The notes below the pieces were generated by a model that made no database searches, was not told the DNA's origin, and worked only from the letters and a program-made list of their open reading frames with translations. The translations under genes were made by a program, and so were the position numbers. This document shows positions 48,860-60,321 of a stretch of DNA of 64,000 bases, piece by piece. Source of the DNA: Ciona savignyi (taxonomy: Eukaryota > Chordata > Ascidiacea > Phlebobranchia > Cionidae); contig CH002692.1 in NCBI GenBank assembly GCA_000149265.1, positions 124,705-188,704 on the forward strand. The letters are read 5' to 3'. Positions within the stretch are counted from its first letter, which is position 1. Every line of letters begins with the position of its first letter.

Positions 48860-49830
48860 TGTCCTTTATGACGGGATTTCAATATTCATACACGCTTTGT
48901 GCATACAGCTTCGTGAGCTTAATGCATAAAACTATAAACAATTTTAAAGTTGTTTGTAAGGTCTACAACATATGTAAAGTGCCAAAGTTACCGGAACATA
49001 TTCCATGGAACCCCTTGTATGACAGTTTTTTTTTTACCGAGCCAAGTTTCGAACCCATGTTGACCTCGTCACTTGGACCGTTTTTGAACAGTAGTTGGTA
49101 TATAATATGTATCGGTCGCTTTAACCATTTGGACACACGACCGTACTTTTGTATGACGGTTGATGATATTTCACGCATGCTTCGCACATGCAGCTCCCAG
49201 CGGTTCTTCTGTATAAACTATAAATCAAATTAAAGGTATTTAAGGCCTACAACATACCCAAGGAAATAATGCAAGAAAACTTACTGCGATGCAAATAGAC
49301 AGTAAAATCACCTTCCTTTGCAGCGGCAGTATGGCGGATTATGAACATTCACACGCTTTGTGCATATAGCTCGAAGCGGTTATTGTTGTGTGTCTGAAAC
49401 ATATATAAGGTAACCAAATATGTATAATGCTTATTTTTTTATTTAGGTATTGTACTTATGCCACTGTTATTATTAGAATACTTTAGACCACGTTAGATTT
49501 TAGATAGGCCTAAACTTACATCCGGGATATTATATAGACATCATATAACTCGTAATCGGAATAGGGGCTTATTACCCTCAACAGAACAGTTATTGCATAC
49601 AAAGTACAAACTATATATATATTTAAAGGTATTTGTAAAGAATACAACACACCCAAAGGATTAGTGTGCGAAAACTTCCTAAAATCCATATTGATAATTA
49701 AACCGTAGCATCTTCCATCGCATACCTTGCATGATGAGTTATGAATATTCAGGTGCTCCGTGCACATAGTTTTTTGCCTATTAACTTAAGGATATTTGTA
49801 AGACTTATAGCATATTTAAAGGTTAGGTAT
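48860..49830. repeat. Diverged tandem repeats, units of roughly 200-400 bp
   Basis: Related segments begin near 48868, 49152, 49330 and 49732. Each has a TATGA(A/C)..ATTCA..CGCTTTGTGCATA..AGCT core, then AAACTATAAA..GGTATTTGTAAGGCCTACAACATACCC. The copies are old and of uneven length. No protein or RNA gene is recognised in them. Confidence 0.6.
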
Positions 49831-50406
49831 CTTGGTTGACAACATTGGCAATGTTATATTGTTACGGTAATCTTAGATATTGCAGAGTACAATTTACGCT
49901 GGTTCCAAAACGCTTAAATATGTACTACATGCTTGTTGAGTGCTGGGTTGCTTCCAAACAGATTTCTCCATCCATTAAATGCATTGCAAAATAGAAATAT
50001 GCGTAGTCATGGCATACATCCCTGCTAAGTGGCATGTTACTCCATTGTTTAGTGATGTTAAGATCCTACAACAAAGGGATTAGATAAACAAAACTGCCCA
50101 ATTCATTTAATACTGCTCCAGGTCCAACATAAGATTTTTACTTTATAAACAAATAGTTACCCTTTGCTTGCATAGAACATTGTGTAAATATAGACAATAT
50201 AATTTTTTTTGATCCTCTAAAGTCTAGCTTGGCCATAAAAGATCATTCTTCGCTATAAAAGAGCATTGCATTTATTTACTCCATACAGGCTATATCCACC
50301 AGGGGTAGGACTAGTTATTAAAATTACCAAAGCCTAATTGGTTGTTTTGAATACGAGGTGGCTTGGGCTATACCAGTCAACTGAACCTGACGGACGGTAC
50401 TTGAAT
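49831..50406. promoter_or_regulatory. Upstream region of the SHP-2 gene
   Basis: No coding feature is seen in the 580 bp before the SHP-2 start. It presumably contains promoter and leader; no element can be named. Confidence 0.3.
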
Positions 50407-53400
50407 ATGGGTTCTATATCACGAAGGTACGAAACCGGTATAGTATGTTATCATTTTAGTCTTACTTGGCATTGCTAATATATTAATGTACAATAAATAG
50501 GTGGTTTCATCCAAACATAAGTGGTGTGGATGCTGAAACATTACTTCTGGAGCGAGGAGTATCTGGAAGTTTTTTGGCTCGTCCCAGCAAAAGTAACCCT
50601 GGAGATTTTACACTCTCTGTGAGGTAGGTAGCTACAGCCAAGCCATTGCTACATCCTACATGTAATGATATATATATACAACTCTGGTGATTTCACTGTT
50701 TTTATTTTTTTTAATACCGGTATCCTATTGTTTAAGTTATTAATCTAATACAAGACAAGACCAGATATTTTTTTTAAATGTGATGTCACAGGCGAGGTGA
50801 TGGTGTCACCCACATAAAAATTCAAAACACTGGAGACTTTTATGATCTGTATGGAGGAGAAAAGTTTGCCACACTGGCTGAGCTTGTCCAGTTTTACACA
50901 GAGAAGCATGGACAGTTAAGGGAAATTAATGGCGAAATTATTGAACTGAAGTACCCTCTAAATTGTGCAGACCCAACATCAGAGAGGTTGATTTTGTTCT
51001 TTTGAATATTTAATTATTTTATATCATTTCCTTATACTAGCATATCCACCTGTCAATATGACAATATTTTTTAAATTATACTGACAAATATATATATATA
51101 TATATATATATGTAGAGATTTATACATAAAAGCTGTTGATCCTGAAATAGTTGTTATCAGAACCTTTTGGATACTTACATTATAATTTACACAAAAGTCG
51201 TCTCCTCTAACTTTGCAAGGGTCTTTTTGAATAAAAAAAGTAGATTGAAGTAAAATACGTTCATCCGTGTAAATACTGCTGCAATATCCATTTTATCTAA
51301 CCTTAATCAACTCCATTACTTGACATGATTAGTTCGGGGAAATAAAACTGAATTTTCTTTATTCAGTTCTTAAATTCATTGTTCTAATGTTTTTAAATTT
51401 TGTACTATACCTATATATTTTTTTCTTAATGAATATATACCGGTACTTCTGTCCTTAAGTCTTTTGTCTTGTGGGAGTGCACACAACATCATTCCAGAAT
51501 TTTATAGTTTATGTAGTTAGTTTATGTAGCAATTTGTTTTCCTAAGCCGTAATTTGTACCTGTCTTTGTATCGAATGAATATAGATTGGTTACACTAAAA
51601 ATCCTGTGTGTAGGTGGTTCCATGGTCACACAACGGGAAGACAAGCAGAAATATTACTCAATGAGAAAGGAAAGAATGGAAGCTTCCTTGTTCGCCAGAG
51701 TTTGAGCAAACCCGGCGATTTTGTTCTATCTGTTCGGTGTGATGATAAGATAATACACATTATGATCAGTCGAAGTGTAAGTTATATCATACTGGTCTAT
51801 ACTTTTGTAAATATACCAAAGTTAGGTATTTTTAACACAATTTCTCAGTCACACCCCGTTGTTTGTTTTATTTTTTATTGCTATATAATGTGTTAAAATA
51901 TTTAACAATTATTTGCTTTTAATTAAAAAAAGGTGAAATCGACAGTTTATATTATTTAACTTCAGGTCTCTGAAGGTAATAAATACCAGTGCATATTGTC
52001 ATGCAGGATAATGATAAATTTGACATTGGTGGTGGTCAAAAGTTTGACTCTTTGTCAGAGCTAATTGACCACCATAAACATAATGCGATGGTGGAGCGAA
52101 CTGGAAGTGTTGTGTACCTCAAACAGCCTTATAATGCAACACGAATTAACGCTGCCATGATAGACCAACGTGTGAAAGAACTTCACCAATCGGATGCAAG
52201 CAAAGCTGGTTTCTGGGAAGAGTTCGAGGTTAGTGCTACATTCGAAGTTTGACATCAATATTATGTATTTCAGTGTTTGGGTTTCAATTGTTTGTGGGCG
52301 ATGAAAGTTTGTACATAAATATCACTGCCATTATGTGTGTCATGCAGTTGAGCTAGCAATTAGGACAACATAGACAATGTGAAAATTTTGTTTCTATGCA
52401 AAAATATAATTATAATACAATATAATTGAAATTCATATATTGATTTTTTTTAAATATGCATAATAAAGTCCGTTTTAAAATGCTAAATCGATTTATGTAA
52501 GTCCTGGCCAGATGGCAAGTATAATGGATTAGTTGTGTTCAGTGTAAAGTCAAAGTCTAAAGCCATTGGCACTGTATAAAACTTAGGCAACCTATATCAT
52601 TGCAACAGGATTTAATATCTTAATACTAACCAGTTGCATTGTATTAATAAAATAAGCATAGGCGTAGAGTTTTGCAAATGGGCGGGAGTGCAAATAAAAT
52701 CGTTCGCGCGATAGCGCGAAAAAAATTTTTTAAGTTACTTTTTATTTGCAATGTACACCCTTACAACTGCTTATTTAACTGTACACATAGTATGTATCAG
52801 TACGACAGTTCCTTTTTAAAATCTTGGAAAACAGCAGCAATACATTAATACACGCGTCTAGAGTTCGTTTAGTCATTCAAAGTGAAACCACCGCAGTTGC
52901 GACAGACGAAATAATCTCCGATTTCGACAATGGACTTTGTTCCCTGAAGCGTTACGTAGACTATTTTAATGTCACTTAAATATGAAATATGTTACGTGAA
53001 GTGTAATGTGAACTATTTTAATGTCACTTAAATTATGTTCAAGCTCTACCTTTCTAAATAATTGCACTTACAAAATGTGGGTTACGTACCGTTTAATTCA
53101 AAAAACAATGTCATAAACACCACGGAAAAGGCGAACGAAAACCAACACAACTGCAACAATCAATTTAACGTAATAAAACATTTGAATTGGTCGTATTGTT
53201 AACAAAAGGTATTTTTTCTAACAGCTGTTTTAGCAATAAACGCACTGATCAATTCCTCTCTGTCAAGCCGATCAACCTCCTCCTTGTGTACATTAAGTAT
53301 GCATACGTGGTTTAGTCGTTGTTGGCTCATGGTTGCCCTCAGATATGTCTTAATTCGACGTAGGGTGCTGAAGGATCTCTCTGCCTCACATGACGTACAT

Positions 53401-56400
53401 GGCAATGTCATGTATAACTTCACGAGTGCGGCGTGATTGGGTAGCATTACTCGCAAGGTGCTATCGGCAATGATCAATTTGCAAATTTTTTCCGGGGTAA
53501 TATCTAATATTAATTTACTTTTTAAATAGGCTTTAAGATGACCAATTTCCTTTTTGTAATCTGCAAGTTGAATATCGGGAAACTTTTCCGCTACCTTTCC
53601 TTCTTCAAGAGTTGACGTGCCGACCAACAAGCTCTCTAGTGTGACGCACTGCGATAGACTCTTACCGTTGTACCTTTCTCTTAAAGACTGCGCTGCTGAT
53701 GCATATGTTTTCATATAAATAGTGCAGAAATGATCGTCCACGCAGTCTCCTGTCGCCAGCCGTCCTCGTGGCGAAGTTGGCTGCTGCAATTTTAATCGAA
53801 CGCCTTCTTCCTTGACCTCTGCTGTGAACTGTTTAGCACTGTCCACGTCATTTTTACCTTCGAGAGTATGAATTACATTTTCCAACATTTTTTTGCTTTT
53901 TCCAATTGTGACATTTCGACCTTGAATTTCCACATGAACCGGGTGTATTAATCTAAGCAAATCTTCAAACAATCTTAGCATAAATAGAGTGGTAAAGTTC
54001 TCCATTGCGCCTAAATAGGAACGAGCCTTTCCACAAGCAATGCGGTCATCCGTTTTTGAAAGAAAAATTTGTTCTAGCCAATTAAGGATGTTTTCATAGT
54101 TCACAATGAACGACTTTAATGCTGGAAGTCTAAGAATCCATCTTGTTGGGCACAGTGGCCGTAAAGTAGGGGTTTCAATAGCAATCTTGTCGAAGCTTGC
54201 GAGACGTTTAGGCGATCCCTTGATAAAATTGACGACTGCAGATAAGACGCCCAATGCTGTTACTGCATTGTGATCTTCATTAAAACTTTCTTGCACCACA
54301 AGATTTAATTGGTGCCCCATACAGTACACATACGTTGCTAATGGGTTGACTTCTAGCATTCGTGCCTGAACTCCATTCAAATGGCCACGCATATTCGCCG
54401 CACCATCGTACGACTGACCCCTACACAAACTTATGTCGATATTTAAGGACACTAGCGCTTGTTTTATTGTCTTGAATATTTTGTGAGCTGACGTCTCTTC
54501 AATGGAATGAAATCCAAGAAAATCCTCATGAAGGGCAAAGGAGGAATCCACGTAACGAATGCAGATCGACAGTTGTTCTTTCCGTGTAATATCTGCTGTT
54601 TCGTCGGCAATAATACTGAACCATTTTGCTTCGTGTATTTGGTTTATTTTTTTTTTAATGACCTCATTTGGAACACTGTTTTAGTATTTCATTTTGGATT
54701 TCCGGTCCAAACCATTTAAACTTTTTTCGGTCTCTCTATCCACGCTTTAATTTTGTCGTCATAGCGTGAACAAAAACTTAGAGTCTGACTAAAATTTGAA
54801 TTAGCTTCTGAGTGGCCCCGCAAAGCCTGGCCTTGTCTAGCCAAGTGCAAAACAGTGTCAAACACTGCTTTAAGGCCCCTTCTATTATCCTCTTTCGATT
54901 TTCTTATGTTTCTGCCAACAACTTCCATCATTTGGTCCTGGCCCTCAGCAGCTAACTTTACTGACACACACTCGGCGTGGTGGCCACTTTTAGCGTGCTT
55001 TTTAATGGCAGACAAGCCTCGACGCCATGCATTAAAGCCATCGATCCAAGCCTTTCCTTGACCCTCCAAAAAATTTCGTAATCCTGGTCGAGCTCGGTCA
55101 TTCTTCAACACCCACGAACACACGCTACATACCATTACATTATTTTCGGGTACATACTGCACCCAGTCATTATCTTCCACCCATTTTATATTGAATTTTC
55201 TGCCTTTGGTGGATTCTTTTCCTTGCTGGTCACGTAAGCTAAACGTGGGCTCTACCTCGGACTGTTGTGACGTGGGCTCTACCTCGGACTGTTGTGACGT
55301 GGGCTCCACCTCGTACTGTTGTGACGTGGGCTCTACCTCGGACTGTTGTAACGTGGGCTCTACCTCGGACTGTTGCACTAGAGGTGTAGGTTTTTTGGCT
55401 AATACAGATGGGGTGTCCTTCGAAATTTTTGTAAAAAAACTTTGCAAGGAAGTTTGCTTATCGTGCTGTCTCTTCATTATATTACAGATATCGATTTATT
55501 AAAATCTGGCGCATTAACTGTATTCTGTCTAGCAACTGTATTGTAACCATAGTTACCGTGTTGATAAGTAATGACCTCCATTATTAAAACGTAACAATAG
55601 TCGTTATTTATTCACTTTGTTAAATTAATATATGCAGTCAAGTGGGGCCACTAAGGTCAAAGTCCACAATACTTGACATGCGTTCGTCACGTGTAGGCAT
55701 ATCACATTTCAAAACAATTTAGTTTTAATTTAAACAACATCCTGTTTTGTCTGGATACGTAATGAATATCGAAATGGACATACCGTTATACGGTATATTC
55801 TAGAACTGCAATTTAATAAATGTTAATTCTAAGCGGGTTAATTGATTAAATAGATTAAATTTATAAACGGTCCATGAAACTTTAGAAAATAAACTTTGAT
55901 TTCGGGATAGCTTTTCGCTTTTCTTACGGTAATGCAACTGGCTGCCGTATGCGTTTCTCCAGACCTACAGCGCAAATTTTTCGTGCGGGTGCGTCCATTT
56001 CTTTCCGAACTCGTCCGGACATCTGCCTACCTAAAGCGAAGTGCGCACAAATGTCACATATCGTAATATCCGTTTAATAGGGAAAGAGGTAGAAGCGTTT
56101 GCTTAATATATGAAATAATATTAAGGACGATTTTAAAAAACGGTAATTTAGACCTAACAAATTACGCAGTAGACGCTCTTTTGGCAAATCGCCGGGAGTG
56201 CGCCGCACTCCCGCACGCCCAGACTCTACGCCAGTGAAAATAAGAATTACTTTAAATAAAAAGAACTTTACTAATAAAAGTTATAAAAGCATTTATGCAC
56301 TCTTACTCTCTATCTAGGTTTTCTTAGGTCAATGTATCTTCTTATTTTTCAGACCTTGCAACAACAAGAATGTAAACATTTGTTCAGTAGAAACGAAGGT

Positions 56401-59400
56401 TTAAAACTTGTTAACAAAGTTAAAAATCGCTACAAAAATATCTTGCCATGTGAGTATGCAAATTAAACCAATCTGAACAATATGATAGTGTGTTGTTATT
56501 TCAGTCGATCACACCCGAGTTATTCTCAAAGATGCAGACCAATCTGTTCCTGGATCTGATTACATCAATGCAAATTACATAAGAGTAAGTACTTCTTATT
56601 ATTATTTTATTTTTCAAATTCACAGCCAATCAATATACTGAGCTAATTTTATGCCATTTGTTTAATGTTTGTTAGTAAGTTATTAAAGTAGAAATAAAAC
56701 CATCACCTTTTTGGTCAAGTTGTTATTACAGCAATCACGACATCCAAATATAAACATCGTATTCTGCCTTCATGTCTTCTTTTAATTCAACGCATTAAAA
56801 CAAACTGTGCGGGTATATAAGATATATTTGTATGTTTTTTTATAAACATATTTACACTAATATCGATATTATTTTTATTGATATTGGTAATCCAAGGTCT
56901 TACCTCAATGCTTCAATTAGACTAGTGGTTCTATAATGGTTTGTCTTGACTCTTACTCTTAATAGGATTTGTAATTTTGTAATGAACTTGTATGCTTTAA
57001 ATATGTTGGAAATTGTTTTCACAGGCCTGTTGTGAAAACGTTTCTTAGAGATGTGTGTCATGGGTCATACCGTCCTTATGGATGATCTGAGCGTCAAATA
57101 TTCTTAATAAAATCACTATTGTGCAGCCAGATTGTGAGGAAGCAAGTGGAATGATGAAAAGAAAGACTTACATTTCAACTCAGGGATGTTTATCAAACAC
57201 TATCACCGACTTCTGGAAGATGGTTTACCAGGAGAACTCTCGTATTATCGTCATGACAACAAAAGAGGTGGAAAGGGGCAGAGTGAGTTTATTTTATTTT
57301 TTTGGATCACATAAACCTAGATTACATAATAGTTTTACTGAAAAAAGCTGTTTTCAGCAAACAGCATAAAGCAGAAATAAGGTAAAAATTATGACGCCCA
57401 GAATGTTTATTTATGAATTTAGATCATACTGCACAATGTTTACTTTCTTAACACTAAGTCTATGTCGCAACTTCATGCAATTAAAATCGTGCTTTTTTCG
57501 CATTATTTGGATTTTAATTGTATTTCATGCGAGTAAAGCTTGTGCTTTCGGTTTTAGTACAATTTTTGTTTTCAGAATAAATGTGTACGCTACTGGCCAG
57601 CTGAGGGTGAAGTGCGGCAGTTCGATCAGTATTCAGTCACTGGTGTTAAAGAAACTGATTATAGAGATTACACATTAAGAGAATTCAAACTAATGAAAAA
57701 TTCAGAGGTAAAGTATTTCTTGTCCTGCTGGATTTTCTTATTTTCTAATCATGTTAATGTAATGTGCATGGTAAAAAATATCATCTTGCTTCTGATGTAT
57801 TCACTACTATCACTAGCTTTCATAAAACTTTCTCAACATTTCCTATTGACAGCCGAACAATGACAGGGTGGTATGCCATTACCACTTCAAAGTGTGGCCT
57901 GATCATGGTGTGCCAAGTGATCCAGGTGGTGTCCTCAACTTTCTTCACGATATAAATGAACGATATGTAAGTAATCCCCTTAGTGACATTCTTCTTGGTA
58001 CATATTTCATTAGTTTGATCTCAATCTTTAAACTTTGAGCGTTTTCAGTCTACAAAACCACTATAAGTACATGTAATAGATTAGCATAGAGTCTCGCTTT
58101 ATTTTATTTATATTTTTTTACCCTAAAAAATTTGGTCTTTCCCCTTTCATTTTATAAAAGAAATTATTTAATAAAGGGTTGCTGTATAGTTTAGATATCT
58201 AAAAATATTTTTTTTAGAAAAATATCAGTTCTGGGCCAGTTGTTGTCCACTGCAGTGCAGGTATTGGAAGATCTGGAACATTTATTGGAATTGATATTAT
58301 TTTGGATGTCATTGGACAACAAGGTGGGAATAAATCACTGTTTGGCATGTGCTAAGTTTCTGCTAAGTTTAAACATATTTTAATCAGTATAGTAATATAG
58401 TATTTCCATGTTTATCCATGTGCTTATGAAATTGAGGTTCATTGAATATAACCTGTGCTGAGTGCGTTCCAACTGGAGAAATTGCTCTTGTTTTTGTTCA
58501 ATCTGATGTTCTACTGAACAAATTTTATAGGTGTTAATTTTGATTGCCAAAAATGTGCATTTATCAATATAAATTGTGCATTTTTCTCTATCCTTTCGAT
58601 TTTCTAGAGATATTGATGTGTGTTTCACACAATGCACCGTTGCCTTGCGTTTTTTCATCCGTAAAATTGTATATTCGCTAATATAACTTATTTCTATAGC
58701 TCTACTAAGGTATTTTTTTATTTAATTATTTTTACTTAATTACTTAGATACGCTGTTTCCAGGTTTGGATTGTGAGATTGATATACAAAGAACAATTCAA
58801 ATGGTTCGAGGCCAGAGGTCGGGCATGGTTCAAACCGAGGCACAGTATCAATTCGTATATCTCGCTGTGAAGCAACACATTGAAACTTTGACAAAACGAG
58901 TGGAGGCGTCACAGGTTTAGAGTTTTTGTAGCTTCGAAAATCATTGTTTATTTATTGGAATCAAATTTAATTCAATATTTAATAGAAAAACGCGTCAATG
59001 TAATATCAGTGAGTGTGCAAATTAAATATGGCACAAACGACGCATTTTTTTATTTCTGTTCTAAACATTCAAATATAAAGCGATGTATTATAATCTTTTA
59101 TAAATTAAGGTATATAAATCTTATTTTATACATCTTGAAACTATTAGTACTATGCACATTTTAATATGCATGTTAGTTAAATTTACATTTTTGTAATGAA
59201 TGCTAAGATGAACAAAGGCAGAGAATACATCAACACGAGGCAGACGGCTGAAGCAGTAAACTCTGACGTTTTAAGCTTTCCCAAGGTAATAACTCCCCTG
59301 CCTCCATCGATGACGATTATCCAACTAATTGCATTTCTCAGGTGCGATCTCCCTTCAGCTCGCTACCTCCATCTCCTGGTGGAATGCATCTTCATCAAGT

Positions 59401-59679
59401 CCCCCCCGCCCCGTTATCAGCTGGTCCAAGGTCTTCCTCAATGTAATTATCCATTCCGTGCATTTTCTTTAATTTTCCATGTGTGCACTACAGTGAATTC
59501 ATATTTAAACAAACCTTCTTTTTAATTAACTGTGTATCATTAACAGGAGCAGCCAGCCTGGCACCCCCTCTCCGCTTATCGGCCACCGTGCTATCTACGA
59601 GAACACCAACAACGTGTACGCAAACACCGGTAACGTACGGTCTGCCCCTCATACTCCACAACTGGTACCAAGGAGATGA
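50407..59679 (+). CDS. PTPN11: Tyrosine-protein phosphatase non-receptor type 11 (SHP-2/corkscrew)
   Basis: Cytosolic signalling phosphatase downstream of receptor tyrosine kinases. Fifteen exons: 50407-50426, 50501-50623, 50792-50986, 51614-51776, 52007-52228, 56353-56449, 56505-56584, 57127-57282, 57576-57707, 57853-57966, 58218-58323, 58763-58914, 59208-59285, 59342-59430, 59547-59679; 619 residues. Exon 1 supplies only MGSISR. N-SH2 (about 8-105) has [20 protein letters not shown] and the D'E region [20 protein letters not shown] that in SHP-2 blocks the active site. C-SH2 (about 113-220) has GSFLVRQS. The PTP domain has KNRYKNILP, the WPD loop (W411-D413), the P-loop [10 protein letters not shown] (C446) and QTEAQYQF. 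The tail has REYIN and IYENTN, counterparts of the vertebrate tail tyrosines. PTPN6 is excluded only by overall similarity, since one ancestral gene is expected. Confidence 0.97.
51087..51112. repeat. (TA)n microsatellite in SHP-2 intron 3
   Basis: An uninterrupted TA run of about 26 bases lies within the 627-bp intron between the two SH2 coding blocks. Nothing else is seen in this intron. Confidence 0.85.
53199..55477 (-). pseudogene. hAT transposase (ZMYM/TTF-type), broken by two frameshifts
   Basis: The N-terminal piece (55477-54716, 253 codons) starts at [15 protein letters not shown]. It has five imperfect QQSEVEPTS repeats and then a TTF-type zinc finger (CSVCSW...KKHAKSGHH). It ends early at a stop near 54716. 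The next stretch continues in another frame ([14 protein letters not shown]) and shifts once more before the [12 protein letters not shown] block, which holds the first catalytic Asp region. The main piece (to 53199, about 450 codons plus about 45 upstream in frame) carries the DUF4371-like core and the C-terminal hAT dimerisation motif ([18 protein letters not shown]). The two shifts fall within about 60 bases (near 54702 and 54658), so this copy is not expected to make active enzyme. A sister copy could mobilise it. Confidence 0.93.
55245..55379. repeat. 27-bp tandem repeat in the transposase gene
   Basis: GTGGGCTCTACCTCGGACTG with TTGTGAC repeats five times, encoding QQSEVEPTS on the minus strand. 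It sits between the N-terminal peptide and the zinc finger, probably a length-variable linker. Confidence 0.9.
58915..58920 (+). promoter_or_regulatory. PTPN11: Alternative SHP-2 end: donor overlapping an in-frame stop
   Basis: Exon 12 ends ...VEASQ at the donor gtttag. Read through without splicing, the next codons are Val and TAG (58918-58920). The unspliced form would stop after the PTP domain and lack the tyrosine tail encoded by the three last exons. Confidence 0.5.
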
Positions 59680-59869
59680 CCGCTTCCTTCATACAAGCCA
59701 TGCATTCCGACAGGTTCAATGACCCTAATGATCATCGCGCTTTTACATCAGCTCTGCAAATCATTGCTGCTATCTTTATTAGCTACATTTGCGCAGGTAC
59801 TTCTCCGATACGGCCCGTTTCTCGCTAAGGACGCTCGAGATTATCCAGGGCGATCATTGCTCTGGGTAA

Positions 59870-59875
59870 AATAAA
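59870..59875 (+). other. PTPN11: Polyadenylation signal of the SHP-2 gene
   Basis: AATAAA 191 bases after the SHP-2 stop. Confidence 0.65.
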
Positions 59876-60235
59876 ACGTGTGATTTTTTACTAAACTTTT
59901 TAAAATTTAACAATCTTGTTATTTATGCTGTCCATCCGTAACCTACTAATCGTGGTACCGTTTTCCTATCAGCCGCTGTACCCAAGTTCGTGTTATTTTG
60001 CTATTTTATAAATCTATACCGTCCAGCGTAGAGCGTTGCAAAGGACGAGAACAAAAGTGCGGGACCACAATCATTTTTGTACAATGGTGAGCGCATTTGC
60101 AATCCTGGTAAAAATTCGCCGCCTTGCGTTTTCCAATCCGATGAATCTAGTTTTAAACCGGACGGAGGCATGTGTTTGATTATCGTCGTGCTTTGCAAGG
60201 TGCAACATCATTTCCGAAATTCTGAATAAGAAAGG
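59876..60235. other. Gap between two convergent gene ends
   Basis: About 360 bp between the polyadenylation signals of SHP-2 (+) and the SLC13 gene (-). A minus-strand frame at 60001-60198 has no recognisable product. Confidence 0.5.
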
Positions 60236-60241
60236 TTTATT
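60236..60241 (-). other. Polyadenylation signal of the SLC13 gene
   Basis: AATAAA on the minus strand, 80 bases past the stop codon. Confidence 0.7.
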
Positions 60242-60321
60242 AAACTAGTATACATATACAACGAAATGCACGATATGAAATATTTCTGCGTCAATACAAT
60301 TTCTTCGTATTTACTGGTATG

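Larger units (their letters stand above)
52649..56244 (-). mobile_element. hAT DNA transposon, complete ends, in an SHP-2 intron
   Basis: The element spans 52657-56236 (3,580 bp), within the intron 52229-56352. Terminal repeats are CATAGGCGTAGAGT on the left and CACTGGCGTAGAGT read inward from the right (12 of 14 match). The 8-bp target duplication AAAATAAG is exact at 52649-52656 and 56237-56244. Palindromes lie just inside both ends: TCGCGCGATAGCGCGA at 52704-52719 and GGGAGTGC...GCACTCCC at 56194-56212. The transposase is on the minus strand and broken. The exact duplication and few lesions point to a fairly recent insertion. Confidence 0.95.

Noticed and set aside
54507-54719. Plus-strand frame over the break in the transposase
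   Set aside because: It is antisense to conserved transposase sequence; the coding sense is minus.
58380-58658. 92-codon minus-strand frame in an SHP-2 intron
   Set aside because: Intronic AT-rich sequence, no recognisable product.
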